Positions 1 through 11,975 of a stretch of DNA of 64,000 bases are shown one piece after another (within the stretch, counting starts at the first letter, position 1; every line of letters begins with the position of its first letter). This DNA is from Sphagnum compactum (Eukaryota > Bryophyta > Sphagnopsida > Sphagnales). A program made the position numbers and the translations under genes. Below the pieces are notes generated by a model that saw nothing but the letters and a program-made list of their open reading frames with translations, was not told the DNA's origin and did no database searches. Where the stretch lies: NCBI GenBank assembly GCA_965153455.1, contig OZ234496.1:4163207-4227206 (forward strand), given 5' to 3'.

Positions 1-790
1 CATTTTTACTACCCATCACCATCATCATCCTTTTTATGATTTTCTAATGATCTTGTTCTTGGTTGTTGTTTTCAACTCATTGCTACAAGAATATTGTCAT
101 TGCCATCCTCTTAATTTTATGGTGATCTTGTTCCTGATCATCATGTTCATTTCATTATTACAAACTCCTCACCACTATCATCTTTCTGATTGTTTTTTGG
201 TGATCTAGTTCTTAGTTTTCATGTTCATCTCATTTCTACTAGCCATTGCCATTGTTGTCCTCTTGATAATATGTTGGTGATCTTATTAGCGTTCTTGTTC
301 CTAGTTGTCATGACCATTTTATTACTATAAATTCCCCACCATTGTCATCCTCTTGATGGTCTATTGGTGATCTTATTCTTGATAATCATGTTCATCTCGT
401 TATTACAAGTTCCCTCACATTGTTGTCCTCTTGATGGCCTTCTAACGATCTTGTTTTAATCGTCATAATTGTCTCATTGATGTTAACCACCATCATCATC
501 ATCCTCTTGATGGTCTACTAGTGATTTTGTTTTTAATCGTTGTGCTCATCTCGTTGTTGTGGGCTCCTTAACATCATTATACTTGTCATGGTCTTTTTGT
601 GGTTTTGTTCCTAATCGCCATGTTCACCTTGTTGTTGTTGGCCACCACCATCATTCTCATTTTGATAATCTTCTAGTGATTTTGTTTGTGATCATCATGT
701 TCATCTTATTACTACAAGTTCCTTGCCATCGTTATCTTTTAATAGTATTTTAGTGATTTTATTCTTGGTCATTATGCTTATCTGATTTTT
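1..790. repeat. Diverged minisatellite, about 76-bp unit, about 10 copies
   Basis: A degenerate tandem array runs from the left edge of the window. The anchor CCTCTTGATGGT (variants included) recurs near 29, 107, 182, 259, 349, 427, 503, 582, 656 and 736, so the spacing is mostly 74-79 bases with one 90-base step. Each unit also carries GTGATCTTGTTCTT and CATGTTCATCTC-like blocks and a CACCATCATCATCC stretch. The plus strand is pyrimidine-rich. The array is cut by the window edge, so its full length is unknown. The short open frames in it have no recognisable domain. Confidence 0.85.
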
Positions 791-3320
791 TTAATAATCT
801 TTATTTCTTTTAAAATTTATGGTTAAAGATCATGGAAGATTTCCCAAAACATCCTAAAGAGATAGCATATTTCATTGAGCCTCCATTGGAGATTGATGAT
901 TGTGGTTTCCATTAATTTCAAATGGAGATATAAACACAACACTAGTAGATCGTTCTTCAACCACAAATGTTGCACAACAATGAGATCTGTTGGCAAAACA
1001 ATGGGATTTTACAAAAGCTATAAGCCACATAATCATAAATTGGGCTTCTTTTGCACCTTCTAACACATCTTCTTTTGAAATAATTCAAACTCAAAAAAAC
1101 CGAAGCATTTTAAATGTGTTTTTCATTATCCCAATGCCTCAATTGTAGGACTTTAAAAGGGCATCATAACCTAACACATGGCAAATGAGATTTCTACATT
1201 TCAAAAACATCTTGAGATGAATCATCGACAATTGTGGAATGAATGGATTGAATGAAATAAAGATGAAATAAAAGGAAAGAAATGTCCTACCAAAAAAAAG
1301 GTTTGGTCCCACCCCATCAACCATAATAAATTCAAGCTAAAAGGAGCCAATGGTGCACCTTTTGTCACTACTTATTCATATTTTGAAAATATCATAGGAA
1401 TATTTTTAATGTAAACTTGAAAAAATCATTAAAAATTTCATATGGTTCATACATATGTTGCATTATATTATTTTTCAAAGATGTGTTTAAAGGTTATTTT
1501 CAAAATTATGTCATTTTCAATCCATCAAGGACTATATTAAAAGTTTTTAATGTAGTGAAAAACACTGAAAAATCATTGGTTACAATGTTTTAAGAGTGTT
1601 TTTTATTCTTTTATTCTCATTAAATGAAATTTTTTAAAATCATATGTTTCCATAATATATTAAAAACATTTGTAACATTAACATAACTTGTATCACTAAA
1701 ACATGAAAACCAAGCACTACTTACATGTTCGTTGGCGCTTTCTAACTTAAATGTACCCTTATTTCTTTTTTTAGTAGTGTTGTGTTTTACACCAAGGATG
1801 ATCTTCACCAAAAGGAGTTTGAAAAAGATTTGGCATTGTTTATAACTAAGGAGTTAGTGCCCTTCTCTTTTATTAAAGCTTTTATTTAAGAAAGTTATAT
1901 ATGAAATAAAAGTCCTCATCTTAATTTTCCATCAAGGTGAGCCTTTGTCAATGAAACCTTGCTTAGGATGGTAAAGAAAGCCAAAAACAAATACATTTCA
2001 ATTTTTGAGTGTTGGAATTCTTGCAATATGAGTTTTGATTTATGAATGTCTAGAGTGGGAATGTACTCATTTGTTTTCATTGTGCATTTTTTGAATGACA
2101 AGTGGGAGCCTTGTCATGTAACCATTGGTTTTTTTGAAACAACAAAGAATTTTAGAATTGCCATGGCTTTGCAAGTCAATGAAGTGTTTTGTCAACATGG
2201 CTTGAATGGTTGGGCTATTGCTTATGTCAAAGACTAGGGGGATAATCTTTCAACCATGACCATTGCATTGATTTTTATTGTTTCGTGTGTTGGGGTTGAT
2301 AACACCATTTGTAGGGACACGTTGGGGGCATGCCATGTGTAAGTGTTGCCAACATGCCATAGATGATTCTAAAGTTTGTGTTAGCCTAACCTTTCTTTCC
2401 ATTAAAAAAAAATGATTTATTTTGCATAGAATTATCACATGGACTAAAAAGAATGGAAATGGGCGACAAGAATGGAACAAAACATGTTTGACTATTGGTG
2501 TGCCCTCACAAAAGCTCAAGATTCTAATGAAGACTTGGTCTGCTTTTTGAATAATTTTGTTTGAAAAAAACTTTGGAATTCAAACACACCATGGCCCTTT
2601 GTTATAAAAGTCAATAATCATTGACATTTCAAGATGTGTGTCAAGTTCACTAATATGGGCTATAATAAAAATTGTTATAGATGTATTCTTGATCCAACAA
2701 TGTGTGTCGAACCAAAACCAAGGTTATTAACTATGTATTGATGCCCTTGTTGTAGCAATATCATTGGTATGTCAAATGCGAATGGATTGTTTGACACTTG
2801 ATTCTAATGACATCAAAAACTTTAGCACATTTGGATCCATTAGCATGGTAAAAAGTCCATGATGTTTTTTTTAAATTTTAAATGTATTTTGATTTGTAGC
2901 TCAACAAGTTTTGGGCACTGTTGGTTTTCAAATTGAGGTAGAAAGAGTTATTAGTATTGCAAATATTTGCGCAAACTTACATTGTTCTCAATTGGGAATG
3001 GACAATCTTAAAATGCTTTGATAAGAATATACAAAAATTGACATGATGATGCCCTAGTTTGTGGTTTGTCATCCATGGAGAACTTCATGAATATGAAAAA
3101 AAACCTTAACAAATGAAAATGATGAAATATTTGCATCATTTGGGCCTCTGGAGGTCCAAGATAATAACAATAGACCTTAAGTTGCTACTTTATGGCCCTA
3201 ATCATAGGAATTGGATATGATATAACATAGAATTTTGTTAGGTTTTGAGTTTATCGTTTTGTTAGTTGTTATGCCATTTTCAATCTGTGTTTTCTTGTTC
3301 ATTTAATTTCGACCAAATGA
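791..3320. other. AT-rich intergenic DNA, no gene seen
   Basis: No coding region with homology or plausible exon structure was seen on either strand. Part of the stretch (about 1640-1730) is related to 18573-18690 downstream: both contain ATGTTTCCATAA, ATTAAAAACATT, ACACTAAAACA-like and TTACTTACAT blocks in the same order. This suggests a decayed dispersed repeat family. Confidence 0.5.
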
Positions 3321-3329
3321 AGCCATTAT

Positions 3330-3650
3330 TTGGGGGTTTTTGGGAGCAATTTTGAGGTTGATTTTGGGTCTGGCAAATGTGGGGGTTATATTGGGGGCAT
3401 ATTTTGGGAGGGCAGATTTGGGGGGATGTTTTGAGGGCAAATTTGAAACTGATTTTGAAGTTAATTTTGAAAGGGTAGATTTGAGGGGATTTTTTTGGGG
3501 TCAAGGGATTGATTTGCATGGGGCTAATTTGGGCGAGGTGAACTAGGGCTGATTTTGGGTGGAACTGATTTGGGGGGTATTTTGAAAGCTATTATGACAT
3601 TATTTTGGGTGGGCAGTTTTGGGGTTAATTTTGAGAAGGTAGATGTGGGT
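3330..3650. repeat. G/T-rich degenerate repeat
   Basis: The plus strand consists of irregular repeats of TTTTGGGTGGGCAG, GATTTGGGGG and GATTTTGAAG-type blocks, giving strong G over C skew. It produces a short open frame (3340-3546) rich in Gly, Phe and Leu that is best read as repeat translation and not as a gene. Confidence 0.65.
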
Positions 3651-4779
3651 TAAATTCCAAAGCTAACATGTGACAAGAAAATACATTTCAAAGTTGACAT
3701 AGGTATACAAAATGCATGAAACATGAACAATTGAAAGTTATTATCATAGAAACAAAAATTAAGTTGAAATCTAGTTTGTAATTAAAAGCTTTAAGTTTAA
3801 AACTCAGAAATTTGTTTGTAGTTTGTATCACTTGGACAATGTCAACACTTTGTATAATTTATTTATTTTTAGAATAAAACTTTTAATTTTTTGCGTTGTT
3901 TTTGGTGATATTTTGCATTATCAAATTTAGCCACAAAGTTACCTGCAACCTACCCTAGAACTAAGAATCAACAAAAAATATTTTAAAAATAAAACCCTAG
4001 ATTCCAAACTGTTCCTAAATTTTAAAAATCAAAACCAAAACTAGATCCCAATTTGAAGAAAATTGAAAACGAAAACCATACATTCTTCCTAAAACCTAAG
4101 AACCACACAAAGTAGGTTACAAAGACCATCGTTTTATATGTAATAAGTTATATGAAAGAAACATCCACGAATAAGGATAATATTGTGTAGTTATGTCTCT
4201 TTACTGTTAGCCAACATCATGATCTAACTTTCCCATTGATTCCAAAAACATGATGCAAACTTGGCACACACACATTTCTACAACAATATGCATGAGATTT
4301 TGGGCCGATTATTATGTAATTATCCACACCTGCTGTTGGGAGAGTCGATGAAGTCAAAGGGGAGTTCCCTCTACTTGTCACTTGTATGGGTGATGAAGGT
4401 TCTGCTACTCCCTGAGTGATGTGTATATGTTTATGACATGCTCATTTTGTTCATGTTAATTTCAAGTTGTTGTTGTGGAGTTTTTGGCAATGTAATAGGC
4501 ATAACCTCTGTCACATGGATGTTATCATTTCACTATCTTCTCAAGACTTTGTGTGATGCACACAATGGAACTTCCCACTCAAGGACCACTTTTGGCAGAG
4601 GAGAAGTTTTCAACGGCCAGAGGGAACCAACAGCCACTAATGCACTAGTTGGTTGTTCTGTCCATTGGACGGGCTGCGTTTTTTCATTCGACGTCAAATG
4701 GGGTTCATCGCAATCCATTTATTTTCGCTGCTGACCATTGTATTATTTTTTTCATGGTTTATTTTTGGCTATTTTTTCC
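3651..4779. other. Intergenic DNA, no gene seen
   Basis: Base composition changes from AT-rich (3.65-4.3 kb) to more balanced (4.3-4.75 kb). A 98-codon open frame at 4438-4734 has no recognisable domain, and the opposite strand is open over much of the same stretch, so it is not called as a gene. Nothing else can be supported. Confidence 0.4.
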
Positions 4780-5400
4780 TTGGACTTGACCTCGCACATA
4801 GCTACCCTACTCACCTTCGATACCCTCATAAGTATTGTACCAACCTTGGTACCTTACTAATTATCCCCTACTGACATAATTACCTTAATAACTAATTATC
4901 ATACCGACCTAACTACTATACTAACTACCTACCCTACTAACCTAACTACCCTGTTAACAACATACCCTACTGACTTAACTTCCCTACTGACCTAACCATT
5001 GTATTAACTACCTACCCTACTGACCTAGTTACATTACTATTTACCAACCCTATATACACAACCACCCTATTGACATAAATACTTTACAAACCTAGTCACC
5101 TTGATAAGGTCACTTGTTTTCTACGTACTAACTTGCCTATCTACCTAGCTACCTTGCTAGTGTAACTTGCTCCCTACCTACTAACTTGCCTACCTACATG
5201 CCTACTTATTCTAGTAACCTATCTACCTTGTTCCTTGAACTTCCTTTCTACTTACTAACTTGCCTACTAACCAAACTACCTACCTATATACCTACTTACC
5301 TACCTATGCACCCACCTCCCTACCTACCTATGTTTTTTACATAGCCAAATACCTAACTAATTACCTACTCATTTTCCCCACCCCCCTAGCCCCCCAATCC
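4780..5400. repeat. CTAC/CCTA-rich degenerate tandem repeat
   Basis: The plus strand is a long degenerate array of short units such as CTACCTACC, CCTAACTACC and CCTACTGACC, ending in a C-rich run (about 5375-5400). It is simple-sequence DNA with a four- to five-base core and many substitutions. It differs from the plant telomere repeat (TTTAGGG) and has no coding potential. Confidence 0.8.
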
Positions 5401-6229
5401 TACCTATCAATTTATTAAGGTTCGCCTTAGTTCATGGATGATGAACATAGGTCCCCATATGTAGTTATTACAAACAATTTATAGTGGAAACAATGTCATA
5501 ATTGCAGCCATTTTGGTTTAGTTAATGCATATTTTATTTACATAATTTACAAATTTTGTTTACATAATTTATTTGTGGAATGGACATTACAATACATCTT
5601 TTCATGTAATTATTATAAGTATGTACTATTGGATTATGGTTTAGGTTTAAGGTTGGGACACACAAATTAGTTAGCAAGTTTTTCACAAATCTATAGCAAT
5701 TAACCTAAATTAAGTTAAATTTGGGAGGGGAAATTTTAAGGTTTAGAGATATGTGAAGTAATACAATTTCATTTTATATCTTTTTCAAAGTGAGTGGAAA
5801 AAATTAGTTTGGAGAGATCACACAAAGGTAAGATACATATATTTTCTTTTGGTTTTACAAATTTTGTTTGATTATTTATTTAAAAATATTATATTGATAA
5901 AAGATGTACAAATATGGGTGGATCAAAAAATGTTAAAGAACCCAATGAAAAAAAATGTTTTTTATCAAAATACCAAAGTTCAAAAATTGGGTAATCCAAA
6001 AAATGAAAGGGCTAAAAAAACCTAACTAACTATATAAAATGGAAACCCTAAACCATATCATTATCTACAATCTCGTGTTTAGCTCGATAAGTAGCTGTTA
6101 CATTTGCAACCCTTGCTGCATGACGAGTAATGTACAGATGGCGATGTTGCATCTCAACCTGAACTACATTTGCAACAAATTTTTCCTTTGTTGTCTCCTG
6201 AACCCTATAAACACCCAAAAACCACCAAT
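5401..6229. other. AT-rich intergenic DNA
   Basis: No gene-like feature was seen. Open frames at 6039-6242 overlap on both strands and have no recognisable domain; the minus-strand one may be the tail of the decayed element at 6230-6930. Confidence 0.4.
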
Positions 6230-6930
6230 TAAACCTTAACACACCTTGGATGAAACAAAATTATAAAAAAATAATAAACATTGATTATTATTATTTCTTA
6301 CCTTCCATGAATCATTCTAGATTCATGGAAATCTAATACATTTGTCAATTCTTTTGTCCAACTTGCTTTACTAGACTATTGATCCCAATTTTTGGCATCC
6401 CATGCCATCTTCAATCATCGTGCATATGCAAAATGGGTGGATCAAATCATCTTTTGTAAATTTTCATCCTTCTCCATCCGTGATGTTGCATTTTGAAGCA
6501 CGCTTCCCATGCCCCAAGTATTAAGACCCAACACCTGCAACAATTGCTCTAAAATTAATTTGACCAAAGATAATTTTGGTAATGATGGACATTGTTTTGC
6601 AACAATTACCAGCTTATGCCACTTACGTGGGCTTTGGCACGAACATGACTAGAAACCTTTTGATCATTCCACCTTTACACGGCCATGGCATTTCCCAAGA
6701 TGCGAGCATTCATTTTAGCATGGTCTTGATGTCTGAGACCTCTTTTAGAAGTTGAAAGCCTCCTAGGTTTGGCCTTTTCTACCACTAAGTTATGCACCTC
6801 CTTCAAATGTTTGGTCAACAACCATTTGGCACAATATGCGACAATGCAAGTGCTAACTTTACGCTTTCATTTTGACTCAACCTTCGTCCATTCTTTGTCC
6901 TTCTGAGCCATATTAGGTGGACAAAGAGGT
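6230..6930 (-). pseudogene. Decayed transposon-derived coding fragment, zinc-finger-like
   Basis: Read on the minus strand from about 6915 downwards, an interrupted frame begins with an ATG and a Lys/Glu-rich start, shifts frame, then gives a Cys-x4-Cys segment followed by WLLTKHLKEVHNL. The LTKHLKEVH part looks like the helix half of a C2H2 zinc finger. It continues with Lys/Arg-rich text (KPRRLSTSKRG, RHQDHAKMNARILGNAMA) before further stops. Frame breaks and AT-rich surroundings point to a relic. I recognise the style as repeat-borne plant coding sequence but cannot name the family. Whether it is a transposase or gag-like remnant is undecided. Confidence 0.4.
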
Positions 6931-7679
6931 GCTGGTGGCTGAGAGGCCTAGTTGGTTTCAAGTTCCGAACCTAAATCAAGAAATATAAAAAAAAAGTCAT
7001 TACTTTGTAATAAAAATCCTAACCCTTAAACCTTGCACATAAAAAGTTCAGAAAACAAAATGCAGGTATTGCAAAACATAAAATCACACAATCAGATACA
7101 ATTCTTATAAACTCTAACTATTTTCAGGTATTGCAATAAAAAAATTTTGAGAAGAAAAAATCTTGCTATTTCCATCATTTCATGGAAGGTGTGGACATAA
7201 TTAAAATTTTAAAAACTTGTACCATTTTTTTAATTAACATTTAATCTAATGTATGTAAATTCTAAAACAATCCAACCCACCATTTTTGGATAAAAATTTC
7301 CAATCTATAATGGGAGTGATCTCATCATTTGGATTGCAAACTGTCACCATTGTCAACTCTAAGCCACATAGATTGCTTGATTTGTCAATTCTCAATTCTG
7401 ATGGAGTAACATTTTGTTCCCCAGGTCCCGATTGTAATGGATCAACATTTTGCTTCCTAATTATCTGTTTTTGATGAAGTGACATTTTGCTTTCCAATTG
7501 TTTATTCTAATGAAACAACATTTTGCTTCTAAGCTTCCAAATCACCACCACCTTTTTTCAATCTCCTTCCTCTAGCCATTACAACCTTCAACATTTTAAA
7601 AAACCACCATTTTCATTGTTAATTGTTAATTTTAATGAACTAAACCAAAAGGACCAAAGAAAAAAAAAACGACGATTTC
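6931..7679. other. AT-rich intergenic DNA
   Basis: No gene is supported. Around 7330-7560 the motif ACATTTTGCTTCC/ACATTTTGTTCC recurs four times at spacings of about 40-60 bases, a short degenerate tandem repeat that leads into the array starting at 7680. Confidence 0.4.
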
Positions 7680-8540
7680 TTCACAACACCACCACCACCA
7701 TAGAAGAAGGCCATGACATTACTGTCGTCACCTTCTTTGCAACAAAACCACTGAAAAAGGCGACAATAGTTGTCGTCGCCTTTTTTGCAGCAAAGCCATC
7801 GAAAAAGGTGACAGAAGTTGTCGTCATCTTCTTCTTCTTCTCAAACATAGGAAAGAAGGTGACATAGCCTTCTTCTCTGCAACACCACCACAAAAGAAGG
7901 CGACGACATCATCTGTTGTTGTCACCTTCTTCTTCTCTGCAACACCCCCCCAGAAGAAGGCGACGCCTTCTTCTTCTTTTTTGCAACACCCCACAAGAAG
8001 AAGGCGACAGCAGCTACTGTCGCCTTCCTCTTCTTCTCTGTAATAGCAACCACAGAAGAAGAAAGTGACGGCGGTTGTTGTCGCCTTTTTATTTTCTGCA
8101 AGACCCGGCACAAAAAAAGGCAATGGCAACTACCATCGCCTTCTTCTTCTTCTCTACAACACCCCCCAAGAAAAAGGCGACGACACATTGTTGTTGCCTT
8201 CTTCTTCTTTGCAAGACCCTTTAGAAGAAGGCGATGGCAGCTCCCATCGCCTTCTTCTTCTCGCCTTCTTCTTCTTTGCAACACCCCCAAGAAGAAGGTG
8301 ACGGCACATTGTTGTTGTCTTCTTCTTTTTTGCAAGACCTGTCATAGAAGAAAAAGGCAACGATAGCTACCATCACGTTGTTCTTCTCTGTAACACCACC
8401 TCCACATAAGAAATAGATGACGCATTGTCGTTGTCTTTTTCTTCATTGCAACATTATTAGAGAAGAAGGCAATGGCAGCTTTCCTTCTTCTTCTTCTCAA
8501 ACACAAAGAAGAAGGCGATGTTGCCGTCATCTCCTTCTCT
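7680..8540. repeat. Tandem array of self-complementary units, about 57 bp
   Basis: About 14 diverged units follow one another. Each begins with a CTGCAACACC-like boundary (for example 7879, 7939, 7983, 8097, 8208, 8277 and 8331), then AAGAAGGCGACGRC, a short centre, and GTYGTCGCCTTCTTC, the inverse complement of the first arm. A 13-bp perfect example flanks the centre near 8240 (AAGAAGGCGATGG with CCATCGCCTTCTT). Spacing is 44-69 bases, mostly 54-60. The array creates overlapping long open frames on the minus strand (up to 137 codons, Lys/Arg/Cys-rich), which are translation of repeats. A transcript from either strand would fold into a string of hairpins. Confidence 0.85.
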
Positions 8541-8595
8541 ACAGGGCTGAAGCTCGCGAGCTCTACTGAGCTCCCGAGATGGAGTGAGTGGCAAA

Positions 8596-8660
8596 TGAGG
8601 TGAAGGAGGTAGGGGGGGTAGGTAGGAGGGGGGAGGTAGGTAGGAGGGGAAAATTTTGGG
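8596..8660 (+). other. G-run block with G-quadruplex potential
   Basis: The plus strand has at least four closely spaced runs of three or more G (GGAGGTAGGGGGGGTAGG, then GGAGGGGGGAGG and GGAGGGG). It lies just past the end of the self-complementary array. Four-stranded folding is an inference from the pattern only. Confidence 0.5.
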
Positions 8661-10288
8661 GCAGAGAAGGGAGCTGAAAAACCCTGGGTAAGGGAAGAGG
8701 ATGGTTTTTGGTTCATCCGCAAAATGGCTTGAACGGCCGCATTGTCAACTGGTGCATTGGTGGCTGCTGGTTCACTACAGCTGTTTTCAACATGCTGCGG
8801 ATCTAGAGTACATACTTTGTCTTATTTTCTTTCAGTTAACATCCTGTAATGTGTTTGCCTACAATCAGAAAACCAAATGTAGGTGACCAGCCATGCCCAT
8901 AAGGTGGTGTCCTTTGGATTCAGGAATGTAATTCTTGCCCGAACTTGTTAGGATGAGGCAACACTAACCACAGATTTGGTCTCTGTACTTGCCAAAAGGG
9001 AGTTGGGTTAGCAAAGATTTCATTTCTTTGCAGTTCCAAGTATAGTTGATACCTGAAGGCTGATACAAAGAACAATCTGAGATGGGTGACGAGTTTGTCT
9101 GCAAAACAACAGGTGTATCATACTGTCTACATGACCATCACCCGTCCCTTCGTTACTGCATGTGCAAAACCTCAATAGAATCAGTTTCTGCATGTCTTGA
9201 TTTCAAAGAGTTGGCTTCAAGGTCGAAACGTCTTTGTTGAAGATATTCAAATTGTCAAGAGCTTGAAAGTATCCAGGGACTAGTGCTGAGTGTCCACTAA
9301 ATTTTAGTTTGACTCATTTTTGCTGAGACAGATACACAATGACTCAAGAGTGGGTAAGAATAGTGTGAGAACTTTTTCATTTCCCAAGACTCTTAAACCA
9401 GGAATGTGTGAAAGGAATAGCAGCAGAGTTCTGTCCAATACCTCCATGGCATGCTTTTCCAGTAATGAGATTTTCCAGCACTACTAGTTCTCTGAATTCT
9501 ATCATGGGTAGAACGTACAATGAAAGCTACTGGGTAGACTGCCCCAGTCCAGTATAGAATACACGAGTAAAATCCATAATGAAAACTCCTGAGTACACTG
9601 CCCCAGATCAGTACAAATTTTTTAAGTATTCAAAGGAATGATCATTATTCCAATGAATTTTTAGGTTTGATATTTCATGCCAACTTCCCAAATAATCCCT
9701 TCACACTACAAGCTACATTGACATAACATAAGTAAATCATCAAGTACCCTAAATTTCTTCAATAGAAGGGAGTACTCACCCAAGGATTGTGCTTGTAAGG
9801 ACAGAACAGGAATGTGCTTACACAGAGAGAACATAGTGAGAGCAAGCAACAGCAATGACAGTAAGGAACCAAATGATTATCAAAAGAGTCTTCGGAAAAG
9901 GGATTCAGATTCTATTTTCACACCTTACAAAACGTAAGCAAACTTTGCAAAGACAGAAAAGAAATCAACTCCATTACAAGTTTGGTGACTAGAATCCAAC
10001 TGGAGAGCTAGTTTCACCATATCCCCCAGTCAGATGCTGGCAGAAACTCTGTACAGAAACTGTATTCAAGACAAAAAGTACAATTAGGAGCATTATGCAC
10101 TCAGACTTTCAAGGACCTAAGCACAAGTGTATTTTCCATACTTTGGCTTAAACCTTTAACCTTATGGATCCAAGAGTCCTGAAGCCTGAATTCCCCAAAT
10201 AGTGCAAACAGAACCTTGGACATGCTCTAGAATACACACATGGCTACAAGATTTTTGTTATTGATATGATTGCCACAAGGAGGTTTGC
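8661..10288. other. Intergenic DNA, includes 3' flank of the Bax inhibitor gene
   Basis: The composition is more balanced than in the preceding DNA. No second gene can be supported. The part next to 10288 should include the 3' UTR of the minus-strand gene that follows. A direct duplication of about 42 bases lies at 9519-9561 and 9577-9617; both copies contain ATGAAARCT and CTGCCCCAG. Confidence 0.4.
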
Positions 10289-11975
10289 CTAGTGACGACT
10301 CTTGCGTCGCCTTTCATCCCTGCGTTGCCTCTCATTTGAATTCTTTGTCTGCAAAATTTCCCACAAGATAAGATCTCAGATCTGTCATACTATGTGTTGA
10401 GAAACCAATTGAACATCTTGCAATCATAGACAAGACTGGAAGGGGGGGGAGGGGGGGGGAGGGAGTGCAAACCAGAATGACAAGGATGCGAACAAAAATT
10501 GCAGCAAAGTCCACAAAGAGATCAAGTGCATGCTTGATGTAGTCAAAATCACCCCGCTCTGCCCTCTCAATGATCACTTGTGTGTCAAACAACACATATC
10601 CTACGAACAGAAGCAAGCCTCCATATAACTGCATTACATCAGGCACACAAATCAGAAAGTGCAGGGTGAAGCTATAATACGTCTGACAATCAGGACCTAA
10701 AATCTGTGTTTTTTGAATTGAGCTAAACTGCCAGATATCAAACAAGAAGTGGCATTCGTGCTACAGATTCAACTGGGACTGGTCAGGGTTTGTAAGGCAG
10801 CACTGATTACCTCAAGATTGTACATGAAAGCTGAGCGCCCAAAAAACAAGGACCCAAACTGCAGAAGAAGAAGTGTGCTAACAGCTGAAGACAAGATCCC
10901 TGCAAGGAACAGATATTCCCGGCGCTTGGAAAGCAGAGCTGCTCCTGAGAAGCAAGCAAACACTGCCACTGATCCAAGGAATGCAATTGCCACAATACTG
11001 CCAATCCATAGACAGCGTCAGCATAGAGTTCACTAGTTAGGCTTTGAGACTTCATAAAACACATGGTGAAAGGCACATTTATTCACAGCCTCCACAGGGA
11101 CACAAGAGTGCTTTGTGAGACAAACTAGTTCTTAAACGTGTATACATAACCAAAAATGAGTTATAGACTTCAATATCACTTGTACCTTGGATCAAAGTGC
11201 AGAACTGCTTCCACAAGCGTCCCAAGAGAGGCACCCTCACAGAATGCTGCTCCCGTCAAAAGTGCCAGTCTTTTCCCCTGCCCCACAGAGAATAGCAACA
11301 ATTTAGTGATGTCCCCGCAACTTAAAGAAACTACCGCGACACTAATCAGTTGGAGAAGATAACTGTAGCAAAATCAAGTCATTACTGTGACTGTGTTATG
11401 GAATGCACAAACCAAAGGGAAACGAGACGCAGTCACCGTCAGCCAGAAATACCTCGTTAACCGGAGTCGCGGGAGTGGATAGAAGCCACATAGTCGTGGC
11501 GATGAAAGCAAGCGACGTGATCAAACCTCCAATATGTAACAGCACGTGCATGTACACTCCGACCGCAGACACGAAAAGAGCACAAGCTAGGGTCGTATAA
11601 ACCTGTGCAACAAAGACACAGACACATAGACACACATACACATTCTCAGTTTGTAACACAAGCAAAAATCGCGATGTGAACCTTCCAAATTTTATTGCAA
11701 CACGGCATTACAAAAAGAAACGTGGCACGCACGGGGAGAAGTACTAGTCAACACAAACAAGCAACTGAGACAGAAAAAAAAAAACCGAAGAAAAGACCCC
11801 AAAAAGACAAAGAAAGAGAGAATGAAGGGACAAATGGATTAGGAGAGAGAGAGAGAGAGAAACACACCCGTTGCAAATGGTAACGAACAGGACCAGAGAT
11901 GGTGCTGAAATTCTTCATGGTTCCATAACTCCAATTCGAGGTCCGGCCTTCGAAAAACGAAGCCGCATAATCCAT
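10289..11975 (-). CDS. BI-1: Bax inhibitor-1 (TMBIM/LFG family), 6 exons, 250 aa
   Basis: Minus-strand exons in order: 11975-11868, 11602-11453, 11277-11186, 10997-10811, 10628-10473, 10348-10289. All introns are GT-AG and the joined frame is 753 nt, 250 aa, close to the usual plant BI-1 length of about 247. The product is a predicted ER membrane protein with about seven hydrophobic segments; the family suppresses Bax- and ER-stress-induced cell death and affects ER calcium (family knowledge). Visible signatures are [20 protein letters not shown] near the N-terminus, [13 protein letters not shown] in the middle, [19 protein letters not shown], and the acidic pair in [17 protein letters not shown]. 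The C-terminus is strongly basic and charged ([14 protein letters not shown]), as expected for the cytosolic tail that senses pH/calcium and binds calmodulin in plant homologues. Intron 1 carries an AG microsatellite; intron 5 carries long G runs (10441-10464) that could hinder sequencing. Confidence 0.95.

Noticed and set aside
3340-3546. Open frame with ADLGG and VDLRG text resembling pentapeptide repeats
   Set aside because: The five-residue rhythm is short and irregular and follows from the G/T-rich DNA repeat; the opposite strand is equally open.
7824-8360. Overlapping minus-strand open frames up to 137 codons, Lys/Arg/Cys-rich
   Set aside because: They are translations of the tandem self-complementary array in several frames, with no domain and no start context.
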